A stretch of 64,000 nucleotides of DNA from Chengkuizengella axinellae. Its GTDB lineage: Bacteria; Bacillota; Bacilli; Paenibacillales; KCTC-33759. The position numbers were made by a program, and so were the translations under genes. The notes below the pieces were generated by a model that was not told the DNA's origin, did no database searches, and was given only the letters and a program-made list of their open reading frames with translations. Location of the stretch: the NCBI RefSeq assembly GCF_030730905.1, contig NZ_JAVAMP010000012.1:89635-153634 (forward strand). Direction: 5' to 3'. Below are positions 1-7,852 of the stretch, one piece after another; within the stretch, counting starts at the first letter, position 1; each line of letters opens with the position of its first letter.

Positions 1-192
1 TATTGTTAATTAAATTCCTGTCACATTTCAAATATTTTAAATATAATAGAAAATGTTGTTAAAATAGGTGGCAGTATTTAAGAAGTGATAGGAAAGAAAA
101 TAGTAAAAACTTAATGAATCTTTTAGGAGGAATCACACAATGTTGAAAAAACAATAGAATATTCCTCTTGTTTTTATTAAGGAATAAATTGA

Positions 193-345
193 TATTCTAT
201 ACCATCAGGAAAGTTAATGTTCACCATGTTGGGGGCTATTGCTGAATTTGAAAGAGATCTTATAAAGGAGAGAACAAATGAAGGAAGAAGACGAGCAAAA
301 AAACGTCTCGAATTGAGACGCTTGTCATATCATTTAACTAATTGA
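193..345 (+). pseudogene. Serine recombinase (resolvase) fragment
   Basis: An open stretch without a start codon that reads GKLMFTMLGAIAEFERDLI followed by KERT, the conserved helix of resolvase/invertase serine recombinases just after the catalytic domain. The N-terminal catalytic domain with its serine, and the C-terminal helix-turn-helix, are both missing: an in-frame stop lies just upstream and the frame ends about 50 codons later in non-conserved sequence. It is a relic of a resolvase gene and marks this end of the window as old mobile-element DNA. Confidence 0.75.
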
Positions 346-695
346 TGGAAGTAACCCCTCTATTTTTCCATATCAGAGACTTGTAACTAAGGTAAATCTA
401 AATTTTTACGATCTGTACCATGTGTAATAATTCCATCTATGGTCTTAATCTAATTTCATTTAAATTTTTCCAACATGATAAGGTTTATCCACGAAGAACT
501 CATTATTTTAGTTCATCCCATTATGTCAATAATGTTAAATTAACCCTAAGTATTAGTCACACCTTCCGCAATAGAATTACATCTCTTAGTTATTGCATTA
601 ACCCCCATCACAACTGCAATGAGTTCAGGTGTAGATAATTTTGTCACATTGTTTGTCAATGAATATGCAGCCGAAGATTCAAAAAATAGATTAAA

Positions 696-917
696 CAAAC
701 AAAATTTGAGTTCTTGAAGTATAAATCAAAAGATATAACTCCCCATTGGTTTCGACATTACTTTGCTCAAGAAACTCATACTAGTGGAGCACCATTGATT
801 TATATTCAAAATACATTAGACCATCGAAAGTCAGAAACGACTGAGATTTATTTGAAAGGAATAATGAAGAAAGAGAATGATGCTGCTCATTATGTCGATG
901 AGTCGAAATATGAGTAA
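696..917 (+). pseudogene. Tyrosine recombinase C-terminal fragment
   Basis: The frame contains ITPHWFRHYFAQ, LDHRKSETTEIYL and a short tail, i.e. the HxxR box, the second His and the nucleophilic Tyr of the tyrosine recombinase/integrase C-terminal domain. The first catalytic Arg and the whole core-binding domain are absent. An in-frame TAG lies just upstream and there is no convincing ribosome binding site, so this is a truncated integrase rather than a small gene. Confidence 0.75.
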
Positions 918-1040
918 TCTTCTCATTAAGAAATATTGGTGGTGTTAAAAACACGAACTAATGACACCCTTACGTTAAGATAAATGCTGCTTCTACCTTC
1001 ATAGTTCGGGACAGATTGGATACATACTAGACACACTAAA

Positions 1041-1072
1041 AATCCCCCTCAAATATGAATTTGAAGAGGATT
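1041..1072 (-). terminator. Intrinsic terminator, minus strand
   Basis: Inverted repeat with a stem of about 13 bp (CCTCTTCAAAT pairing with ATTTGAGGGGG) followed on the minus strand by a short T-run. It lies downstream of the decayed minus-strand frame at 1201-1455. Confidence 0.55.
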
Positions 1073-1200
1073 ATGTCATAACAAATTTGATGATAATACT
1101 TGAATGTCATTACCTATAGTATAAATTACATTTTTATCTCATCTTCATTAGGACTTCCTACAAAATATATTGTATTTGAAACTTTAGAAATATTATTTGA

Positions 1201-1455
1201 TTAAAGATTAACATTATGAATTTTTGCAAATTTAATTTCTTCTTCAAAAATGAAAAAATGATAATCAATATATGGCAAGTCAGAAAAGGACATAGACTGA
1301 AGTAGCTTCTTACCTGCTGTATCTATCTCATTAGAGACTTCTGATTCTAAACTTCCTTTTGGAGATAAATTTATGGCAAATGAATATAAAATATCGTTTC
1401 TAAATGATAAATTAGTATATTGTAAATTAATTATTCCTAGTGAACCTAAAAAAGT
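1201..1455 (-). pseudogene. Decayed minus-strand coding fragment
   Basis: About 84 open codons end in TAA at 1201-1203 and are preceded directly by another in-frame TAA, with no ATG/GTG/TTG start plus ribosome binding site. The predicted peptide has normal composition (INLSPKGSLESEV, FFIFEEEIKFAKI). I do not recognise the family. The rest of 918-1588 shows nothing beyond this fragment and two hairpins. Confidence 0.35.
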
Positions 1456-1520
1456 GAGTTAAGGTTTCCCTAAAAAATTATGTCTGTAACACTTTAAGGA
1501 AAGTTTATAGTTTTTTAAAG

Positions 1521-1560
1521 GATTCCGTTATCAAAATATTATCATTTTGCTAACGGATTT
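1521..1560 (-). terminator. Hairpin downstream of the 1589-3343 gene
   Basis: ATCCGTTAGCAAAAT pairs with ATTTTGATAACGGAAT across a short loop, about 30 bp past the stop codon of the minus-strand membrane protein. The T-run on the minus strand is interrupted, so termination strength is uncertain. Confidence 0.5.
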
Positions 1561-1588
1561 TAAAAGTACTTTTTTTGATAACATTTTA

Positions 1589-3343
1589 CTAATGGTGATT
1601 CAGTTCTTCCCCAAATGTGTTTATCCATTGAAATTTAATATTTCTATTCTCAATAGTTGGATAACTAGGTATATCCAAGGAAACTTTATGTTTGGCAAAA
1701 GGATTTATTAGGTACTTAACTTTTAATGTTGGTAGTTCTTCATTCCAATTTTGCTCACAAAATAATATTCCTGTTAGGGAAGTGTTACGCGGGGGAGTGT
1801 CACCTTTTGGCATTAGTATTCCCCCTGTTCCTAAAACCTCAGAATACTCACCCTTCACTTGATTATATTGAACGATAGATGGACCATACAATATTTCTGC
1901 AACTTCCTCCCAATCAGCCCCGGTATCTGCTGCTTTACATACCGCAACAAAAATCGGACCTTCCCATTTATATTTTTTAAGTTTTGATTTAATTCTTGAT
2001 TCAATAGCTTTTATTGGCTCAACTTTCTTTGGTGGACTTAACAATACAAAATTAACTCTTGATTTAGCAGAAATATCTGTTTTTGAAGAAATAAAGAATC
2101 CGCCTGAGATTCCATCAGAATCAATTAATAGTTCCTCCTCTGGATCAATATCCGTTGGGTCTAGATTATCAAGATAATTTATCAATTTATTTCTTATCCT
2201 ACTGGGTTTATAATTATCTTTGTCAACACTTTCATACCATACTCCAATATCAAAAAAATGTTCAATGTTTGAAAGGTAATTTATAAGTTTGTCTATTAGT
2301 TCTTCCTCTTCGCTTATATCCTTTGATTCGAATATAGTTACTACATCTAAAAGGCCTTTTTGGTCATCTTTTTTCCAAATTAGTTCTGGAGTTAAACCGT
2401 TTTCTAATGTGGGATTAAATGTTATTTGTCCATAGTTAGTACAAAACTGTGCAACAAGAAATTCATTAAGCTGGGCTAGAAATATTTTATCATTTATATT
2501 TCTTAATCTTTTATAATAATCATATTTTTTATCCTCAGAAATATCATTGTAAAAATCTTCTATAAAAAGTTTCATTGATTTATGTTTTTCTGTTAAACCT
2601 TTTGAAATATAAACAACATATGGAGCTTTCCATTTCTCAGTATGGTCTGGAAGAGATTCAATAAATTTCTTATCATAAATGGAAAATTTCTCATTTTTAA
2701 AGAGACTAATTGTACCATTTTTTATATTTTTCAAAGCATTAGTAAGCTCGTTCCAAAAAGAATCCCTCTTTATATTGTTTAATAATCCAAAAATATTTGT
2801 AGGCCAATCAATTATCGGACGATACCACTGTTTAACTAAATACTTTCCTTCACTCATAGTTTTGTTAATACCCTGAGTTTGCGCAAGATCCCCTAGACTA
2901 GCTAAAACTGCAACTACTATCCAAACAAAAAGTAATATAATCCATTTTAAAGGAATCTGTATTAAACATATTAATATTACTGCTATGCTAGTTGACCAGA
3001 ATCCTGACCATGCATATTTTTTGAAAAAACTATATGAAAACCTAGAAATACTTTGACCATCTGATAAGTGCCTCACTTCAGTAAATCTATATAAACTAAA
3101 TGGTATAAAGAAAGTAAAACATATTAACCAGATAAATACCATTATATTACCCCACACAAAAAGTTGAATTACTGTTGGGAGTAGAAGAAGGAATGACTGT
3201 CCAATAATCCAACTATTATTAAGTGTAACAGTCCCGTGTTTTCCAATTTTTTTACGGTTTTCTAAAAGCTTTTTAATTTTTGTAGAGCTAACTACTGAAT
3301 ATAAAAAATTTAGTAATCCTAGTGCCAGTATTATGTACTCCAT
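1589..3343 (-). CDS. Membrane protein with large cytoplasmic domain, unknown function
   Basis: About 584 residues. I start at the ATG at 3343 (MEYIILALG) because GAGGAT lies 5-6 bases upstream; the frame is open 12 codons further but without a good site. Hydrophobic segments near residues 2-20, 50-90 and 120-160 suggest an N-terminal bundle of four to five membrane helices. The remaining roughly 400 residues are hydrophilic and mixed alpha/beta, rich in Asp/Glu near 400-420. I do not recognise a family or catalytic motif. The intact reading frame, flanked by decayed genes, argues that it is real and selected. Its layout (N-terminal helices, long soluble tail) resembles membrane-tethered sensors or effectors of defence islands, but that is inference only. 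Confidence 0.75.
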   Translation of the reverse strand: MEYIILALGLLNFLYSVVSSTKIKKLLENRKKIGKHGTVTLNNSWIIGQSFLLLLPTVIQLFVWGNIMVFIWLICFTFFIPFSLYRFTEVRHLSDGQSISRFSYSFFKKYAWSGFWSTSIAVILICLIQIPLKWIILLFVWIVVAVLASLGDLAQTQGINKTMSEGKYLVKQWYRPIIDWPTNIFGLLNNIKRDSFWNELTNALKNIKNGTISLFKNEKFSIYDKKFIESLPDHTEKWKAPYVVYISKGLTEKHKSMKLFIEDFYNDISEDKKYDYYKRLRNINDKIFLAQLNEFLVAQFCTNYGQITFNPTLENGLTPELIWKKDDQKGLLDVVTIFESKDISEEEELIDKLINYLSNIEHFFDIGVWYESVDKDNYKPSRIRNKLINYLDNLDPTDIDPEEELLIDSDGISGGFFISSKTDISAKSRVNFVLLSPPKKVEPIKAIESRIKSKLKKYKWEGPIFVAVCKAADTGADWEEVAEILYGPSIVQYNQVKGEYSEVLGTGGILMPKGDTPPRNTSLTGILFCEQNWNEELPTLKVKYLINPFAKHKVSLDIPSYPTIENRNIKFQWINTFGEELNHH

Positions 3344-3399
3344 TTTAATCCTCACTTTATTCATTATTAAATCATCCAAGTATCCTTTTATAGCTTTCT

Positions 3400-3877
3400 T
3401 TTGATTGCTTATTTAGATCTACTATCCAATCTGCAAAACTTCTAGCCTCTTCAGAAGTTTCAATAAGGATACTTATATATATCTTTTTCAAAATAAACTA
3501 CAATAGGTTCCACTGCTTTACTTGAGAACCCAACCCATTATGTAGTCTCCAGCCTCGATATAGAGCTTTAAATAATTATAAAGATTGACACTAATCCTTT
3601 CGTGTCGTTTTTTATCTGATATAAACAAGCGCTTTTTCCTTTGCCTTTATTAACAAGAATTAACGTTTCCTTTGCCATCTCTACAGCTCTAGAATCATCT
3701 ACTCTTAATCTATCTGATTATATAATGTACTGCTTCAATAGTTTTATTTCCTTTAAAGATCCTTAACAGAGCATTGATCCGAGTTCTAGTACCTCCATAA
3801 TCTTTATCTACACCTTGACTATGGAATATTTCTCTAATACACTTAGGCATATACTCTTTATGATATATTTTTTCCAT
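3400..3877 (-). pseudogene. Decayed small gene(s)
   Basis: From ATG at 3877 the frame reads MEKIYHKEYMPKCIREIF and continues to KGNKTIEAVHYII, then hits a stop. The sense continues in a shifted frame (RLRVDDSRAVEMAKETLIL, VNKGKGKSACLYQI) before breaking again. At least two frameshifts have destroyed the gene. I do not recognise the protein. Confidence 0.45.
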
Positions 3878-3939
3878 ATATTAGGAAGGGTGATCAATGT
3901 TCACATTTTCTAAATTTCTTCTATTATACATTTATTGGC

Positions 3940-4160
3940 TTATTCAATTAGCTCTCTCAATTCTTCTACATTTTTCAAGTCTTTCAAAGGATAGTAACCC
4001 ATTTCTCCATTAACTAATGGATTCACTACTGTAACAAAATTTGATTTTCTATGATTGATATATGTATTATCAAACTTATATTCAGTTCCATTGTATGTAG
4101 TATATGAACAAGATCATAAGACTTTAGTATTTCATCTAACATTTCAAATGAAATATTCAT
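3940..4160 (-). pseudogene. Frameshifted small gene
   Basis: Starts with ATG at 4160, overlapping the stop of the preceding frame as ATGA, and reads MNISFEMLDEILKSYD. A frameshift follows, and the rest continues in another frame as TTYNGTEYKFDNTYINHR and NPLVNGEMGYYPLKDLK up to TAA at 3940-3942. The total length is not a multiple of three, confirming the shift. The stop/start overlap with the upstream frame suggests the two were translationally coupled, as toxin and immunity genes often are; that role is a guess. Confidence 0.5.
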
Positions 4161-4345
4161 ATCTTTACAGGATTTAGTTTTAGAGAAGAAGTATCAATTA
4201 AAGAAAATGGGATACTCAATTCATTTTGAGAACTTGTTTCCTTTTGTTGTTCATAAAAAATACCGAAATCTTCTTTTATCTTCATCCTCCATTCGTACCC
4301 TTTTGATTTTCCAGGATGAAGAATAAATCTAGAATCGACTATCAA
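4157..4345 (-). pseudogene. C-terminal remnant of a larger protein
   Basis: The 62-codon frame begins only at a TTG with no ribosome binding site and reads SRFILHPGKSKGYEWRMKI, then KEDFGIFYEQQKETSS. It looks like the C-terminal end of a longer protein cut off by deletion. It overlaps the next frame by ATGA, so the original arrangement was probably a two-gene unit. Family not recognised. Confidence 0.4.
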
Positions 4346-4365
4346 GAAAATATATTACTTATTAC

Positions 4366-4469
4366 TTATCTTTTTGAAAATTCTCCAAATAGCAGATATA
4401 CCAAACCTAAACCAAATAAAAATACAAACACACTTGCTAGAAAGATTGTGAAGATATTAGTTCTCATAT
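4366..4469 (-). pseudogene. Broken small membrane peptide gene
   Basis: A good ribosome binding site (GAGGTGG) precedes ATG at 4469, which reads MRTNIFTIFL and then stops. If two bases in a CTCT run are removed, the frame continues as ASVFVFLFGLGLVYLLFGEF up to TAA at 4366-4368, giving a typical single-helix peptide of about 33 residues. The two-base expansion is the simplest explanation, so this is a recently broken small gene, or an assembly error. Confidence 0.35.
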
Positions 4470-4573
4470 AAACCCACCTCAAAGTGTTACTGCATCACTT
4501 TATATCTGTAATTTACTTAACGTATATTAATCATTAGCAGGGTTAGTGTTTATATCACACCGTTGTAATTTTT

Positions 4574-6256
4574 CTATTTACTAATTTCTACAACTTCTTT
4601 CAGATACCTCTGCATACTTGAATTTGTTGCATATACATAACAACCGTTTATTCCTCGAGAAAGTAAGACGTAGTATATCCTTTTGATATAAGACTTTAGT
4701 TCATCATTGTTTAAGTCAGTACCTTTTATTGGTAGACCATTTCTATCTTTATATTTATCCGGATTAATAATAATGTTGGCTTTAGTTAAATCATAGCTTC
4801 CATCGACTTCTCCGTCATAATCACAATCAATTTCCTCTCCAAATATAACTCCAACATAATTCAAGTCAGCACCTTGTATTGTATGGATACACCCTATTTC
4901 CTCCACACTATTTTTCTGGTTGATCCAGCCCTTTGTTTTGGAATTCCACTTAAATCCATCACCTGTAACAGCATCTGTTATATCATATGAATTTTCTTTT
5001 TTTTGTGTAGCCCATTCCCAAGAATAGCCCGCAACAACTCGACATAGTTCATATTTTTTATTTAAATTTTGTATAGCTGTGTACAAATCTGAAATAGAAT
5101 CCATCACTTTAAAATCATAACCCTTTAGCAATCCTTTTTCATAGACACCCACATTGTTTGCAATCTCTAAATACTTTCGTAACCATGCCAAATATTGTTG
5201 TCCAGACTTCAAGCGAAACTGTTTATGTAAAACATGTCCGTTATAATCCGCTGTAATCTTCTTAAAGTGAGCAGTATCAATATCTGCTGGACGGATTGTT
5301 TGATATGGATCATATACAACGGTTAAATGATAAGCATATTCAGATATCAATTCTAACTCAGTAGTATGTCCATCCTCAGTAATTAAATGTTTTAAATCAC
5401 GTGCTTGTTTACCGAAATATTGCTTGAGACGATGGGCCTCATCTACAAATACATATCGGAATTTATCCTCTTTTACATTTGCCTCTTTAATGAATTGTGA
5501 AGGAGACAATACTGTAATACCATGTAAACCGACTTTTCTAATTAAGTCCTTATACGAACTTAACGAGTGATTTTGAGGAATAACTAGTGCTATTTGTTCA
5601 CGATCTATCCCTTCGCGATCCTTACCCGTTTCTTGGTCGTAAATAAGTGCATATACGATATTGGTCAATACTATTGTTTTACCAGTACCTGGATCTCCAG
5701 TGACCAAATGTTGGCTATTTGAAGTAGTAAGCATTGCTTTTAAGATGTTTTGGCAGACTTCAATTTGATTATCTGAAAGTTCCTTAAAGGGAGAGTATTT
5801 ATAAATAAATTTGTTATGAATCTCCTTTAATTGTTCATTAGCAATTCCCTCTTTAATAAGCTCATCCCATATTTTCACAAACATATTATTCACATCTTCA
5901 ATACCATTATAAGTATGAATATTTTGTCCTTTAATTTTATTCTTTAGATTAAATTTATCATCAGCCAATAAATAGTCGATTAAAAGAGTTTCAATATGTT
6001 TAATAGAGCTTTCATTAAAGAGTTCACTTTTAATAATAATAATTTCAGTAAATGTTTTACTTTCATCTTTTAAGTGTGCAGAAAAACGACCGTATATATC
6101 TGTAGATTTCCCCACATAAAGATTTTTCTTGTCACGTTGAATATACACCACTGGTACCGTATCTATATCAAAGTCTTTCAGATCTAGTTTTACAAATTCC
6201 TTACGAGTTTTTTTAAATACTTCAAAAGAAGATAATTTTTTTGGGAATAAAACCAA
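4574..6256 (-). CDS. GIY-YIG nuclease fused to DUF2075 (Schlafen-like) helicase
   Basis: 560 residues from a TTG start with GCGAGG eight bases upstream. Residues about 35-100 form a GIY-YIG-type domain (VYI at 37-39, YVG at 47-49, Arg57 in YGRFSAHL). Residues about 160-560 are a DUF2075/Schlafen-group superfamily 1 helicase-like ATPase: Walker A GDPGTGKT at 187-194, Walker B VDEAH at 271-275, then CIHTIQGADLNYVGV and a C-terminal YVLLSRG motif typical of UvrD-like motifs V/VI. By family knowledge such proteins are P-loop NTPases acting on nucleic acid, with the nuclease domain as likely effector. The next gene upstream encodes a MazG-like pyrophosphohydrolase on the same strand about 80 bp away, so the two probably form an operon. 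I infer an anti-phage or stress-response module; the biochemical target is unknown. Confidence 0.85.
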   Translation of the reverse strand: MVLFPKKLSSFEVFKKTRKEFVKLDLKDFDIDTVPVVYIQRDKKNLYVGKSTDIYGRFSAHLKDESKTFTEIIIIKSELFNESSIKHIETLLIDYLLADDKFNLKNKIKGQNIHTYNGIEDVNNMFVKIWDELIKEGIANEQLKEIHNKFIYKYSPFKELSDNQIEVCQNILKAMLTTSNSQHLVTGDPGTGKTIVLTNIVYALIYDQETGKDREGIDREQIALVIPQNHSLSSYKDLIRKVGLHGITVLSPSQFIKEANVKEDKFRYVFVDEAHRLKQYFGKQARDLKHLITEDGHTTELELISEYAYHLTVVYDPYQTIRPADIDTAHFKKITADYNGHVLHKQFRLKSGQQYLAWLRKYLEIANNVGVYEKGLLKGYDFKVMDSISDLYTAIQNLNKKYELCRVVAGYSWEWATQKKENSYDITDAVTGDGFKWNSKTKGWINQKNSVEEIGCIHTIQGADLNYVGVIFGEEIDCDYDGEVDGSYDLTKANIIINPDKYKDRNGLPIKGTDLNNDELKSYIKRIYYVLLSRGINGCYVYATNSSMQRYLKEVVEISK

Positions 6257-6336
6257 GATAAACGCCTCGCTTACATTAGTAAAAGTAATTAATTCTGAGT
6301 ATCTATTTTTCTAAAATGTAGTGAACACATTCACTA

Positions 6337-6666
6337 CTATAGTTCGTTGTACTTTGCATTTTTTCCGAATGACTTATCTATGGGATACTTTTGGGCATTC
6401 ATTTTCAATTTTGAATGAACAGCATCCTCTAAATTGATATCCAACTTATCACATAGAAGAAGTAAATAAATCATTACATCAGCTATTTCTTCTTTTATTT
6501 CCTGATTTTTAGTTTCCGTTGCTTCTTCGCTGGATTTCCATTGGAAATTTTCAAGCAATTCCCCAGCTTCTAGATTTAATGAAATTGCTAAATCCTTTGC
6601 ATTATGAAATTTTCCCCAGTCTCTCTCATTTCGAAAGTTTATTACAGTTTTTTTTAATTCCTCCAT
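6337..6666 (-). CDS. MazG-like nucleotide pyrophosphohydrolase
   Basis: About 109 residues starting at ATG 6666 (MEELKKTVINF), chosen because GGAAG lies upstream and the length then fits small MazG-like enzymes; an ATG 45 bases earlier is open but has no site. Motifs NLEAGELLE and EIKEEIADVMIYL are the EExxE and ExxD metal-binding boxes of the all-alpha NTP pyrophosphatase fold. The family hydrolyses (d)NTPs to monophosphates. It lies directly upstream of the GIY-YIG/DUF2075 helicase on the same strand, so nucleotide depletion or cleanup may be tied to the helicase-nuclease; this coupling is inference. Confidence 0.88.
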   Translation of the reverse strand: MEELKKTVINFRNERDWGKFHNAKDLAISLNLEAGELLENFQWKSSEEATETKNQEIKEEIADVMIYLLLLCDKLDINLEDAVHSKLKMNAQKYPIDKSFGKNAKYNEL

Positions 6667-7035
6667 GTTTTTTAAAACTTCCTTTCTATCTAAACTCAAT
6701 TGTAGTACCATACAATTTATCTAATTCTTTGAATTCTAATTACTTACACAGATCAAAAAAACACTTAATTAACTACAATAACTATACAATTTTTTAGGTG
6801 ATATTTGGCTATTACAACTGATGTTCACCCTACTTAACTTACACTCGATTCATATTTTATATTCAAAAATATGAATCCCAATTTCTTTTTTTAAACTAAA
6901 AATTTCATAATCATAATTTACATATAAAGAGCAGTATAAGGGACTTTCTATCAGTAATTAAATACTAAATCAAAGTTTTCCACTCTTATGGCTCTTCTCT
7001 TAATACAATAGATTATAAAAATTTACTAATCTTAT
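6667..7035. other. Intergenic, no gene seen
   Basis: About 370 bp of very AT-rich sequence between the pyrophosphohydrolase start and the end of the 7036-7803 gene. It should contain the promoter of the helicase operon, but I see no clear consensus pair, hairpin or credible short gene. Confidence 0.5.
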
Positions 7036-7803
7036 TTATATAACCTTATCAGCATCTGTAAACTTGATTAGTTTATTCTCTTTCGGATAATAAACATAAA
7101 GTGGGAAAGAGCCCTTTGTTCTATTAGAATGGGGGTATTCTTTAAGGATGTGCCTTTCCTGATCAATAGTATAGACAAAATACAGTTCAGCCAAGATCTT
7201 CTCAGTCTCTTCATCAGGAATCTTTAATATTTTATATACTTTAGGATTTATTTTATTAAAGTAAAGGAAAATATTTCTATACACAGTTAACAAAATATAA
7301 TAAGCTACTATCCACACTAATAGGTACAAAAATATTTCAGTGTTTAAATTATTATTAATATACTTTAACAAAAAATCATTTTTTGTTATCGGACTTACTA
7401 ACATAGTAAAAACTAAAACACTAAGCCCATTAAATACCAATATTATATTAGTGGTTTTTTTTAGTTTAGAATGTATAGAAGAAAAGATAGAAACTATATA
7501 TACAATAACTAAAAATAGCGTTGTTATTAAAACTATTAAGACAATTATTGGAGAAATAGTCCTATCTATAAATTTATAAATAGGATTATCTAGACTGTAG
7601 TTTGGAATGTGAATAAATATGATTAAAGTACTACATATGAATATCATCTCCAAAAATTGTTCCCAACTTCTTTTATTGATTGGTGTCAATATTATTTCTG
7701 CTACAGTCTTATTAATAACAGATGTAATTGTTCGTATGACCACAATAGCAATCCCTAACAATGGAAGATAAATACTTACTGTATCATTTACAAATTCATT
7801 CAT
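7036..7803 (-). CDS. Polytopic membrane protein, unknown
   Basis: 255 residues with ATG start and AAAGGG about 11 bases upstream. There are about five hydrophobic stretches (near residues 10-28, 50-65, 80-110, 120-140 and 152-175), then a charged cytoplasmic tail of about 75 residues ending KENKLIKFTDADKVI. I see no transporter signature or catalytic residues. It follows the SLH surface protein gene on the same strand with about 50 bp between, so the two may be co-transcribed. Function not assigned. Confidence 0.7.
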   Translation of the reverse strand: MNEFVNDTVSIYLPLLGIAIVVIRTITSVINKTVAEIILTPINKRSWEQFLEMIFICSTLIIFIHIPNYSLDNPIYKFIDRTISPIIVLIVLITTLFLVIVYIVSIFSSIHSKLKKTTNIILVFNGLSVLVFTMLVSPITKNDFLLKYINNNLNTEIFLYLLVWIVAYYILLTVYRNIFLYFNKINPKVYKILKIPDEETEKILAELYFVYTIDQERHILKEYPHSNRTKGSFPLYVYYPKENKLIKFTDADKVI

Positions 7804-7852
7804 TTTGTAGTCAGCCCTTTACTGCATTTATTGCTAATTTAAATTAATAGAT

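Noticed and set aside
420..638. Open plus-strand frame of 72 codons
   Set aside because: Composition is unlike a protein, there is no ribosome binding site, and the opposite strand shows equally plausible decayed sense; treated as noise in a degenerate region.
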